Assembly (NCBI GenBank): GCA_036785705.1 | Contig: JAWUZG010001109.1 | Coordinates: 1-64,000 of the forward strand | Source of the DNA: Acanthornis magna | Taxonomy: Eukaryota > Chordata > Aves > Passeriformes > Acanthizidae | Direction: 5' to 3' | Length of the DNA stretch: 64,000 nt | In this document: piece after piece, positions 33,200-43,903 of the stretch | How the letters are laid out: the number at the start of each line of letters is the position of its first letter | How positions within the stretch are numbered: position 1 is the stretch's first letter | Notes under the pieces: model-generated | The model's database searches: none | What the model saw: the letters and a program-made list of their open reading frames with translations, nothing else | Told to the model about the DNA's origin: nothing | Position numbers and translations under genes: made by a program

Positions 33200-35370
33200 G
33201 ATGTTGGCTATGGTGCACTTCTCATTTCCATGATTAGTGACCGTGTTGGTGTTTGTCCCTATTTTGTCACTGATCCTTATGCTTGGACGAGTGTGTGACA
33301 GGCTGTGGCACCTAATTCCTCACAGGTCTGTCAATCTAGTGGTAATAGAACTTGTCCTGCCTGTGAAACATTAATCTGAAATAATTTCTCTTTGGAGTTG
33401 TGGTCCATCTCTAGAACTCCCTCACTGGCAGCACCACAGCTGTAGAGGGCAGGGGAGGGGAGGATGGGGGAGGAAAAATTGTGATGAGCCAGTCTGTGCT
33501 GTTGTGTGTTGATCTGCTGTGCACCAGCGAACATTACAGGCAATGCCATGTTCTTATTTAGCATCATGACACGCTGCTGCTTCATTGCAAAACTGCCTCA
33601 GCGGGGAGAAAATCAGCTTCATTATTGTCAGTTTAACTAGATTCGCTGGGAAACACCGACAAGGATTAAAACAGGTTTTCTAACCTCTTCATCCAGAGGG
33701 AATTTTGGATTATGTTTTCTTCATTGTATGCACAACATTTCTGCGTTGTTCTCTATACATCAGAGAGGTATCCAATATTGATGGAAAAATAGAAGGGGAT
33801 TATGGCATTTATTCTCTTTTAACACATATTTGCACTAAGCTTAAAAAGGAAAAGGATTTCTCTTCTTTAGTCATGCAGTGTGGAATAAATAGTGTAGGAA
33901 GAGCCATAAACTCAGCTGCAGGAACAGCTTGTTCTCGGTCTTAATGGGACATGGTTTACAGTAAAGCACCACGATCTTACCGATTCACCTCTTTGGTAAA
34001 ACCAAAATGGTTCATTGTGTAAAACCATCTGGTGATGGAAATAACAAATGTCCCTGGGCTGGGGCAGAAGCCTGTGAGTCAAATGCTTGGGAAAAGAGAC
34101 CTGGCAAACCAAGGCCAAGGTGCAGCAACGCATTTGGTTCAAGGCAAGAAGGAGCTTCTGCTGCCAACACTTGAAGGGATTCCAGGGAAAGGAACAGGCC
34201 AGTGGCAGAGAGGAGGCTCCTGCTGTCCCTGGAAGGTAAGGACTTGCAATACAGATGTGGAGCAGGCACATTCCTGATGGAAAATGAAGCCATTCCTGAG
34301 CCATGAATGTGAGCACTGCTGTTACTGCAGTCACAGTCCAATTACCTGTCCTGCAGTCTCTGCTTGGCTTTTTAAGCTCAAAGCCACTGCAGAAAGCAGA
34401 CCTGATTCAGCACATAAGGTGACAGCGCAGCAACATTCAGTCCCTGTGGCTGGCACTGAGTGTTATTTGTCCCTGTCTCTCCACATTATGTCTCTGAGCT
34501 CCTCTGTGTGTGAGGAATGAGCTTATGCCATTCAACTGGACATGTCATATGGGCCCTCAGGCTTAAATGACGCGAAGGCATAAAAAAGGCATAAATTAAA
34601 GGAGTGGGAGAAAAGAAGTCTATTTTTTCCCAGCTATGAATGCAAAAGTGTTTTTACTTCAGGAGAGAATTTAATATACAAATAGCAAGTGACCCTAAGC
34701 ACAGCTCATTGGAACAGTTCCTTTGTTAGTCTCCATTGAAAGGACTTGGCTGCAGGAAGGATTTTGCATTGTAACTCTCCCCAGATGGGGTGGGGGGGGG
34801 AAAAAAGAGATAAAGTTTTGACTGAGGAAAGAAAAATGCAAAACCTCTTGGTGAACGCACTGGTGTGAGTTCACTACACCTACAGGCCATTAATTCCTTG
34901 GCTAAAACAACATTCACCCATGGGGCAGCATTTTAGTGTTGGTGACAATTCTAACAAAATTGCTGATCCTTCCTATGGCTGCTGCTGACTGCAAAGAATG
35001 AGAAATGTGCAAAATGTGCCAAAGACAGGCAGAGACTGTGAGAAAGAAGCGGCTAGGGGGCTGGACAAGAGGCCAAAAGAAAGTCTTCAGGTCTCTCCTT
35101 TTCATCATTTGCCCTTGTCCCGTTTGACCTGCTTGCTTTGAAGTGGGGAACTCTGATAGCAACCCCAACCAAAATACTGAAGCTATTCGGTCTAATATCT
35201 TTTTCGTCCCTTCAGCCATGAAGGAGAGTGAGGGATGTGGCTTTTACTTGACACATAGGAACAGTTCCCATGGGATGATTCAATTGGAGCCCTTTCTGCA
35301 ACTTGCTGCGCTCGCCTCGGAGGGCTGTGCTGCAAAGCAAAGCAAGAAGGAAGAGTTCCCCGAGAGCAAG
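33200..35370. other. Intergenic stretch, no gene recognised
   Basis: AT-rich and mixed sequence with short ORFs only. No domain, RNA gene or mobile element was recognised before the CpG-rich HSF promoter. Confidence 0.5.
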
Positions 35371-36420
35371 AAAGGCTTTGCCCCTCGCCCCGCCCCGCCG
35401 TGCCCGCAGCGCCCCGGGAGCCGCCCCGGGGCTGTGCCCGCGCTGTGCCGCAGCCGCGGCTTTGTGTCGCTCGTCCCCGCCGAGTCCGGCCCGCGCCGGG
35501 GCCGCGCTGGGCGCGCGCGGGGCCGAGCGCGGCGCCCCCCTCAGGCCGCGCGGCGCCAGCGCAGCCGCGGCCGTTGCGCTGAGGGCGTTGCGGCAACAGT
35601 CGGAGAGCGACCCCGGCATGGAGGAGCCCTCGCTGCCCGCCGGCCTCAGCGCCCGCACCTTCCCCGCCAAGCTGTGGCGCCTGCTCAGCAGCCCCCGCGT
35701 CCGCTCCGTGCGCTGGGACAGCCTGGCCCGGGGGCTGCTCATCGAGCGCTCGCTCTTCGAGCGGGAGCTGCTCAGCCCGCCCGGCGCCCAGGGCCCGGCC
35801 CCGCACACCTTCCGAGCCACGCGCTTCGCCAGCTTCGTGCGCCAGCTCTACCGCTACGGCTTCCGCAAGGTGCCGGGCTGGCTCGGCGCGGCTGTGCCGG
35901 GCGATGCCGGCGCCTGGCTGCACTACAGGCACCCCAGCTTTCGCCGCGACCGCCCCGACCTCCTGCTGCGCGTCAAGCGCCGCAGCAGCGCCAAGAAGCG
36001 GCGGCTGGCGGCCGGGCGGGGCGGCTTCAGGCGCCCGCCCTGCAGCTTCCACCTGCTGCACAGGGAGCGGCCGCTGCCGGCCGGCCCCGCCGGGCAGCCC
36101 CCCAGCGCCGGTGAGACGGGCTGCGAGCTGCGGGCTTTGGCCGAGGCTGGCGCGGGCTTTGGCCGCGGGCACTGCCCGTGCTGGGGCTGCTCAGCGCAGC
36201 TGCCCCGGCTGGCCCAGGGGCTGTCCTTGGGCAAGGCAGCTGTGCCGGCAGGGCCCGGCAGCTGTGCCGCCTGTGCCCCCCGGGCTGCCGGGGGCTGCGG
36301 GACAGTCCCGCCGGGGCTGCGCTCACAGCAGCCTGGTCCGCTCGGCCTGCAGCTGGCCCGGCCCTGCGCCGTGGCTGCTGCTGCTCCTTGCCCGGCCATG
36401 GGCGTGCCTGGGGAGCTCTC
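35370..36420. promoter_or_regulatory. CpG-rich promoter and first exon of the HSF-like gene
   Basis: Dense CG dinucleotides begin about 250 bp upstream of the ATG at 35618 and continue through exon 1 and the start of intron 1. Confidence 0.6.
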
Positions 36421-38284
36421 CGGGAGCGCGTGGGAGTGTCGAGGGCTCGGTCGTGCTCAGGCCCAGCCTGAGGAGGGAGCCTCCTGTCCCTTTGGACAGA
36501 GGAGAAGAGACCTGGCAGTTGGGGTTCTGGCAGTTGCCTCCTGCCAAGGAATTGCAGTGGGACGTTTCTTACTGATGGTTGAATGAAAGGGGAGCACTAA
36601 ACAGACAAGGAATTGGTTGTTGCAAAGCCCCAGAAGATGTCTGATTCTTTCTCTTTCTCACCTTGCTTGGGAGGATCTGAGCTTTTCCCTGATGGAAGTA
36701 TGGTTGCTGCCCAGGGATACATAGCTGAGGAGCAATAGTGACCCGGTCTTCCCTTTGCTTCCTTTCTTGTTCTTTCCTGCTACACAGCTCCCTCATGCCA
36801 GGACCTTGGTGCATCCTCACCTGAGAGTTTAGAGCAGCGTCCAGGCCCTTCCAGGACAAGTCCAGCAGCAGCAGCCTCCAGCTACGCACAGCATGCACCT
36901 GAGGAAGAGGAATTGCCAATATGGCATCCAGATGTGGTCCTGCGGAAACTGAGGGAGATCAGGAGAGCTGTGTCTGAAGGGGATCAGGTAACTCCATTGG
37001 ATGGGAACGAAAGGGGCTGGACTGAGAGCTTTGAATGTTGTTGCATGGCTGAGAAGGAAAGGCTTCTTGAAATTATTTAATTATAATTGAGTTATTTAAT
37101 GATTCTTGGTAAAGCAAGACTTCTAAGAGAAGAGGGAATGAGAAAGTCTCCCCCCTTGGTGAGGATGAGAGGCGTGAGCCTGTGTTGGCCAAGTTTGGGT
37201 GCTCCTTTTCCTGGCAAGAATCCCTAGTGCAGGAGCATCATTCATGGTGATGCTTTGTAGGTTCTAAGAGACTTTGGTTGTTGTGAAATAAGAGAAGAGT
37301 GTTTGGAGAATTGCCACTGAAGGCAAAGTGTCCCGAGCAGGGAGGGGCATGCGAGAGGTGTCTCTGTTCCAGCACACTCTGTGGGCTGTGCCTCTTTTTG
37401 GTTGGAAGCCCAAGGCAGAGCAAGGCCTGGGCTGCAGCTGCTGCTGCTGTGTGAGCCCTGCCGTGCGTGTAGGCTCTCCCAGAGCCGTGTTTGGGGATGT
37501 GCTGCAGCTGCAGCTTTCTTGTCCACTCAGTAGCCTCCAGTCAAGTTTCTATCTGGGAAATCCTCAGCTGGGCCAAGCAGCCAGTCTTGCTCTCTGTGTT
37601 GCAGAGCTCAGGCACCTTGCTCTTGGGCATCTCTGTGGGAGCAGATGCGTGTTCCTATGCAGTCCCTGCAAAGCTGCAGCCTGGATGAGGCTGTTGTGCT
37701 CTTGGCTGTGGAGGGGGGAGCACATTCCTGTTCCAGGAGCTGGCAGGACTTCTTCCTTAGTGCCCACTCCATGTGTTCAGTGTGGCCCCCCCCGTTCAAC
37801 TTGGACAGCTTTTGGACATATTGGAGAAGTTCATCTCCACTGTTGAAGGGCTTTGGGAGCCAGACTTCCTCGGTAGGAACAAGGGATTCAGTGCGTGAGC
37901 CATGGAGTTGTTGAAGCAGGTCTTTTGTGTAATTGGCAAGAAGGGTTTATTTCTTTCTGTTTTTCCTTCAAGGGGAACGTTGGTGTTGCCCCAGAGTCTT
38001 CAGGAGGGGAGCCTGAGAACGAGGCTGCAGCAGAGGGAGCTTTGCCTGGCACTGTGAGCCGTGGGAACGGTTCCCTGGAGCCTGAGGAGCCTGGTAAGGA
38101 GAGAGCCCACCTTGGTTTCGAGAGGTCAGAGATGGCGGCTGTGAGCCTGCCTCTGGCAGGAAGGGAGATCAGAAGAGTTGAGTTCTTGTCTGCAGGCTTG
38201 GTGCTTCCTGATGCCTTGAGTTCCAATGCGGCACTGGCACAAGCTCCCCGAGCCCTGCTCTCCACGCTTCTGCAGAGGCACTGA
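35618..38284 (+). CDS. Heat-shock-factor-type transcription factor, 334 aa
   Basis: Exons are 35618-36110, 36788-36987 and 37973-38284, with phases matching. Exon 1 encodes an HSF DNA-binding domain at about residues 10-130. TFPAKLWRLL and RSVRWDSLARGLLIERSLFE are followed by the recognition-helix signature FASFVRQLYRYGFRKV and then HPSFRRDRPDLLLRVKRRSS. This matches the HSF winged helix, closest in style to the divergent HSFX/HSFY/HSF5 group rather than HSF1-4. Exon 2 ends in a charged helix (WHPDVVLRKLREIRRAVSE), a possible short coiled coil. The tail is acidic and Gly/Pro-rich. I end the gene at the TGA at 38282 because AATAAA follows at 38318. An alternative donor at 38094 (GTAAGG) could splice to the exon at 38731. 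Confidence 0.8.
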
Positions 38285-38317
38285 CGCTGAGTCCTGTGGT
38301 GTGGCAAGAGAGCCGTG

Positions 38318-38323
38318 AATAAA
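38318..38323 (+). terminator. Poly(A) signal AATAAA of the HSF-like gene
   Basis: AATAAA lies 34 bp after the stop codon of the read-through form of HSF exon 3. Confidence 0.6.
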
Positions 38324-38499
38324 CCTGACCTTCTGGGACTTGTGTCACCAGCAGAGATGACCCAATTTGGTTCATAAATCGGCTGACAGCACCTTTCAGC
38401 TTCAACCATTCCAGTGAGGACTGAGGGCTCTCTGTCAGCCCAGACAAAAACAGGACTGAGCTTCTTTGTGCGAGCTGGGAATGTCTGTTTCAAGCTCTC

Positions 38500-41010
38500 A
38501 TTGGTGCCCTTTGCACTGTGAGGGCTGAGACTTTATTGGGCTATTTCAATACTTTAAACGGATTTGAAACCTTGGAAGGATCCCTGTTCTTTAAAGAGCA
38601 GGCTTCAAATTCCCAAGTGAGACTCTGCCTTTCAGGCAATATTGAACAGGCCCTAACGGAAGGACAATTGCTGCCAAAGGGAAACGTGCACAAGGGCCAA
38701 TATTGACTCAGTGCTCCCTTTGCTTCCCAGATACTCGTGACCTGTCAGCCTCTCCGGAAGGGCTGCCTGGCATGGGAGCAGGAGACAGAGGGAGAGCCAG
38801 CGAACATCAGGCAGGTGAAATCTCTCTGTCTGTAGTCACATTTATAGATGTGTATAATTTTTATTTATATGTGTTTATAGTAGTATTTATAGATCTATAT
38901 AGATAAGTTTATATATGTAGTTGTACATTGTTATGTTTTATATGTGTAGTTAGAAATGTGCGTATTTGCATTTAACATGCGTAGTTACATTTATATGTAT
39001 AGAGTTATGTTTATAAATGGGCATAGTTATATTTATACACATAGAGGTACGTGGAGGTTTAGATACGTACATTGGTATTTGTATAGGTATAGGCTATTTT
39101 TTAACCTCTTTCCCTGTTTTGCTCCCTCTCTCGCCTCTTGCTTTTCCCGCTGTGCCCCTCTGTCCCCTCTTCCTGTGCTGGCTCCGAGCTGGCGGCCGGG
39201 CCGGGCGGAGCAGCAGTTCCAGCCCCGGGTGTCCCTGGAGCGCTGGGAGCTGCCGGTGGCCCCAGGCACTGTCCCCTGAGGAGCTGCTGAAGGACGGTAA
39301 GACACAGGGGCTGAGGGGGCTGAGCAGAGGTGACACTGAAGGGACAGAGACCTTGAGGTCCTGGTGGGGCTGAGGGGTGTGGAGGAGCTGAGGGAATGGT
39401 GGGGTCTGAGGGGACAGGGAAGTGGCAGAGTCTGAAGGGGGTGGGGGTGTAAGGGGACGGGGTGAGTCTGAAGGGAATGAGTGGGGTGAGAGGACAGTGG
39501 GGGTCTGAAGGAACTGGGGGAGCTGTGCATTTGCTGAGGGGATGGCGGGGCTGAGGGGATGGAGGGAGCCAGCAGGGAGCACAGAGGGGTCCAGGACTGC
39601 AGCTCTGCCAGGCCTTGGAACCAATTCCAGAGCCTCCACTTTTGCCACAGCTGCCCTGAACGTCCCTGAGAACATCCAGAGAGTGACGGGAGCCATCAGG
39701 GAGAAGCTGAAGGCCACCAGGAACAACAGTGAACAGGGAGCTGCTGCTGCTGCTGCCGCCCAAGAGCCTGGGTGAGGCCCCAGGGCCGGCGAGGCAGGCT
39801 GGGGGTGAGGGTGGCGCGGGCTTTGGCCGCGGGCACTGCCCGGCTGGGCAGGAGCGGGCCCTGCCCGTGCTGGGGCTGCTCAGCGCAGCTGCCCCGGCTG
39901 GCCCAGGGGCTGTCCTTGGGCAAGGCAGCTGTGCCGGCAGGGCCCGGCAGCTGTGCCGCCTGTGCCCCCCGGGCTGCCGGGGGCTGCGGGACAGTCCCGC
40001 CGGGGCTGCGCTCACAGCAGCCTGGCCCGCTCGGCCTGCTTTTGCTTTCTCACCCTCCTGGGAGCCTCGGAGATTTTCTCTTCCCTGACACAAGTGCAGG
40101 TGCTGCCAAGGAAAACGTCCCCATGCTGACTCAGTGTTCCCTTGGCTTCCCAGATGTCCCACCTGCTGTCCCTGTCCAGGAGGGCTGCGCTGCACAGGAG
40201 GAAGAGACCGAGGGAGAGCCTGTGACCATCGGCGGCTGGAATCCCTCCTGATTTAGTTGTGTTTATAGATGTGTAGAATTGTGCTTAGATAGTTACAAGT
40301 ATAGGAGTATTTATATCCATTCTTTGTTATATTTACATATGTCTAGAGCTGTACAGCTTTATAGTTGTATTGTTGGGGTTGTAGGGATTTTTGTTTGGGT
40401 ACATTGAGAGTTGTATATTGATAGATAGGATTCTTATGTATATGTTTATATATTTCTTATTATATGTAATATGTATCATTTCTTATATATTTGCCCTGTA
40501 TATTTTTATGGCTATATATTTCCTTAGTTATATTTAAATACACATGAATTTGTATAGTTTTGAAATTCTATTTTACTTCTAGGCCTAGGGTTACTTAGAG
40601 AGAGATATTGATATTTCTTTATTTGTGTATGGGCTGCTAAGTTGTAGTAATACGTAATAAATGAAACTGTTAGACTTCAACTGATCTTTGCGTATAGTGA
40701 GTGGTTGTAGAGGGTTGCAATAAATTAATTTTTTTAACTGAAGTTTGTATTTGTATATATTTACATAGTATGAGTGTAAAAATAAATTATTTTTTTTAAC
40801 TTCAATTGATATTTGTAGATTTATATATTGGCAATGCGGGTCTAGCAATTTGTAGCAATAAATGTAATTTTTAAACTTCAGTGTATTTGTGTGGGTTTCT
40901 ACATTAGTAACATGCAGTTAATAAAGCAGCAATAAAGGAAATGTTTCAAACGAAATAGGTGTAGATTTGTGCTGTCCAAAGCAATGAGCAGATGGAAATG
41001 TGATGGTGCT
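38500..41010 (+). repeat. Terminal block T1 (small exons, GC-rich intron, AT-rich UTR)
   Basis: The block is collinear with 52570-55335. It contains an exon-16-like exon (38731-38835; frame ending GCLAWEQETEGEPANI and stop TAG), AT-rich sequence, a G-rich TGAGGGGATGG repeat (39300-39560) and an exon at 39651-39771 (ALNVPENIQRVTGAIREKLK, then an Ala run). It also has a GC-rich intron segment that recurs in HSF intron 1, a last exon at 40154-40251 (QEGCAAQEEETEGEPVTI) and AATAAA at 40656-40661. It looks like duplicated 3' ends of the RhoGAP array. The product of the NVPENIQRVTGAIREKL exon is unknown to me. Confidence 0.7.
40656..40661 (+). terminator. Poly(A) signal AATAAA in block T1
   Basis: Located in the AT-rich tail; the equivalent in block T2 is at 54984-54989. 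Confidence 0.5.
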
Positions 41011-42340
41011 GGAGGATTTTGGCCATGAAATTCTCCAGCCATACCCAGCAGATGGCCCAGTCTCAGTCAGGCTGGGCACTGAAACCGCAGATTGGCGATG
41101 GCAGCAGAGCCACACCCTCGGGAAGAACTCGCTGCAAAGGCCTGCTGAGAAAACGGGACTGCACTGAGCAGAGAACTGCAAGCAGGAGCCACCCGGGAGG
41201 AGAAATGCACAGCCCATGGCACTGGGAGTTCTTCAGGAAGCGCTCCAAGTATCCCTCTGAACGTCATCCTGGAGGCCAGAAGCAAGCAGGGATCCTGAGC
41301 CAGCTCCGCTGCCTTGGGCAGCACTTGGGCAAATGATCTGCAGCCAGGGGGAGGTGACAGTGACTGTCACTGCTGCAGGCTAGGGATGAGGGAAGGGCCA
41401 TGGACACAAGGGCTGAAATGGTGCAAAATCCACAGGGATGGTGGAGAACTGGGAAGCAACAAGTTCTCACAAGCGCTGCAATGCTGGAAGCCCTTTTGGT
41501 GAAGTTCCCTGAAGGAACTCCCAGGGCAGTTGATGCTATGGTCAGCAGTAGCAGAAGGCAAAAATGCAGTAACACTAGGAGATGGTCCATAAGATCCACA
41601 GGCAATGGCTTAGAAAAAGATCCAAAGGCACGAGTGGCCTTCTTGGTGTGCGATGCCCAGGCAAGGAGAGATGCTTACAGCAGTAGCCAGGCAGAAGGGA
41701 GCAGCAACTTTGTACCAGGGCAAGCAAATGAAGCACTCTTTAGAAATCAGCAAGCGTTGCAGAACAAGCTCACAGCAAAGAAGCGAACCATGGCTATTTG
41801 AGCAGACTAGATCTTCTAGAATCTTCTAGAGCATGGACAGGAAGTAGGCGTGAAAAGTTGAAGCCCGAGGAAGGCTTAAGAGCCTTCACCGAAAGATGAC
41901 CAGCAGGAGGTTGACGACCACCTCGTGCAGGAACTGCACATGAGCTACAAGGGCTTACATAATGACGTGATTAGAAAATATGCTGCAATATGAAAGGTAT
42001 GAAAGTATAATAGGCAGATGAAGTAAAAAATGTATAAAAGCTAGTAGTGAGTGAAGAATGGAAGAGTGACATTCTGGTGGAGCTATCCCACTCACTCCCA
42101 GCACTGAATGAACAGCATGTGCTCTATAGGCATGAGACTATGGAGTTTTATTTTCTTGCCCAATTCTTGGGCATCATCTGGACAGCTGCCTGTGGGCAAA
42201 TGCAGGGTGGTGGCCTTTTGCTCTTGGCCCTGGTCCAGCCTGGCCAGGCTAATCCTGTTTGCTGTGTGTGAAATGGGCTAGAGAGGGACTTGTTTGTTTC
42301 CAGCTCTCCAGGGCATTGATTTGCACCACAAAACACTGGA
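41010..42340. other. Intergenic stretch before RhoGAP B, no gene recognised
   Basis: A 133-codon plus-strand ORF (41400-41801) shows no recognisable domain. TGTATAAAAGC near 42030 could be a TATA box but lies about 780 bp before the RhoGAP B start. Homology to locus A begins at about 42370. Confidence 0.4.
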
Positions 42341-42812
42341 GGATGAAGGCCTCAACAACAGGCCCTGAGCCCAAGCCGAGCGCTAGAGGAACCTTCCCAC
42401 CAAAGTGCCCCTCTGGAGCCCAAGGCAGCTGACCGCAGGCAGGGCTGCAGGAGGCACAGCCTTGGCAGCAGCTGGAGGGAGCTGAGCCTTGGCCTCGTGT
42501 GTGTCCAGCTCGGGGCTGCCGCGGGCAGAGCCGCCCTTGGCCGGGCCCGGCAGGAAGCCCCACCCCCACTGCCCCACCCCAACTGCCCAGGCCAGGCTCC
42601 GTTGGGCTCGGACCGTTGGTCAGTTGGACTCAGCGTCCACGAGAGGCGGCAGCAGCAGCCCAGTGCTGTCTGTTGTGCGGATCAAAAGGGCGAGAAAGCG
42701 AATTTCTGACCAAGCGGCACCAGCCCAACTTTTCAGTGCCGCTTGGAAGCCTCACTGTGAGCGAGGGCAAGAGTCTTTGAGGCGAGACCAGGGTCCTCCT
42801 GTGCCAGGCAGG

Positions 42813-43856
42813 ATGGGCCAGGCCAAGAGCTGCTTCGGCTCCAGGTAGGCTCCCCCAGAGCCCAAAGACACACGGCCACGGCCGCAGGCCACAGCAGAAG
42901 GGGCCACCCTTCTCATGGCTGCCACTCTCTGCTCTGCAGGAAGGTTCTCAGCAGCGACGAGGCCGTGCTGAGCTCAGACGTGGCTCTGAGCCACGGCCCA
43001 AAGAGGAGTGAGAGGCGCCTTCTCCTCCTCCAGGATGAGCTGGTGGTCGCCAAGCTGCAGTAAGAGCCTCAGGGCCCAGCCACCTTTGCCCCATCCCTGT
43101 CCCTGTGCCAGGCCACAGCCAGCCTGGCCTAAGCCCCAGCCTCCCAGCCCCTGAGGGCTCCATGCACCGCTGTGTGTGCCGACGTTGGCGGGCGGTGGGG
43201 GCAAGGGGGGGACACGCCAGGGCTCTGCCCCGAGGGACGCCAGGGAGGCCACGTGCCCCTCACTGCTTTCCTCTGCTCTCTGCAGCCGAGGCACCACCCT
43301 GCGCCCACGGCTCCGCCTGGCCCTGGACCAGCTGTGGGTGCTGAGCGGCGGCGAGGAGGCAGTGCTGCCCAGAGAAGAGCAGCAGCAGGAGGGCAGCCCT
43401 GAGGATGCCACCTCCATCATCCTCATCTGGCCCAGGGGCTCATGCATTGCCACCTTTGGGTGCGTGGAGCCACGTGCCTTGGCAGGGCAGGAGAGCTTTC
43501 CAGCCGTGGGAAGCAGGAGGCCTTTGGCAGCCTTGCCATGGCCTCTGGCCTCCGTGCAGAGCGGGAGCAGAGAGTGGCCTGTGTCCCCCCCAGTCAGCTT
43601 TGGCTTGCCAAAAGGCAAGGACAAAAGCCAGTGCTCTGGCAGCTCACAGGGAGCCAGGGCTTGGGCAGCACCTTTGTCCCGTGCCCACCACAGGGCTTGG
43701 GCCTGCCCTTGTGTCCCTGGGCATTGGGAGAGGCATGCGGGCGCGCGTGTAGACCCTCAGGGTGCTGGGGAACAGCAGGGCCTGACGCTGGTTCTCCTCT
43801 CTTCCTGCAGCTCCCAGGCGCTGAAGGAGCAGTGGGTGGACGCACTGCAGGGGTAA

Positions 43857-43903
<47 letters not shown>

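Noticed and set aside
38703..38906. HSF-like gene ending in the exon at 38731 with an FIDVYNFYLYVF tail
   Set aside because: That frame translates AT-rich UTR sequence, whereas the read-through form of exon 3 ends just before an AATAAA. Kept only as an alternative.
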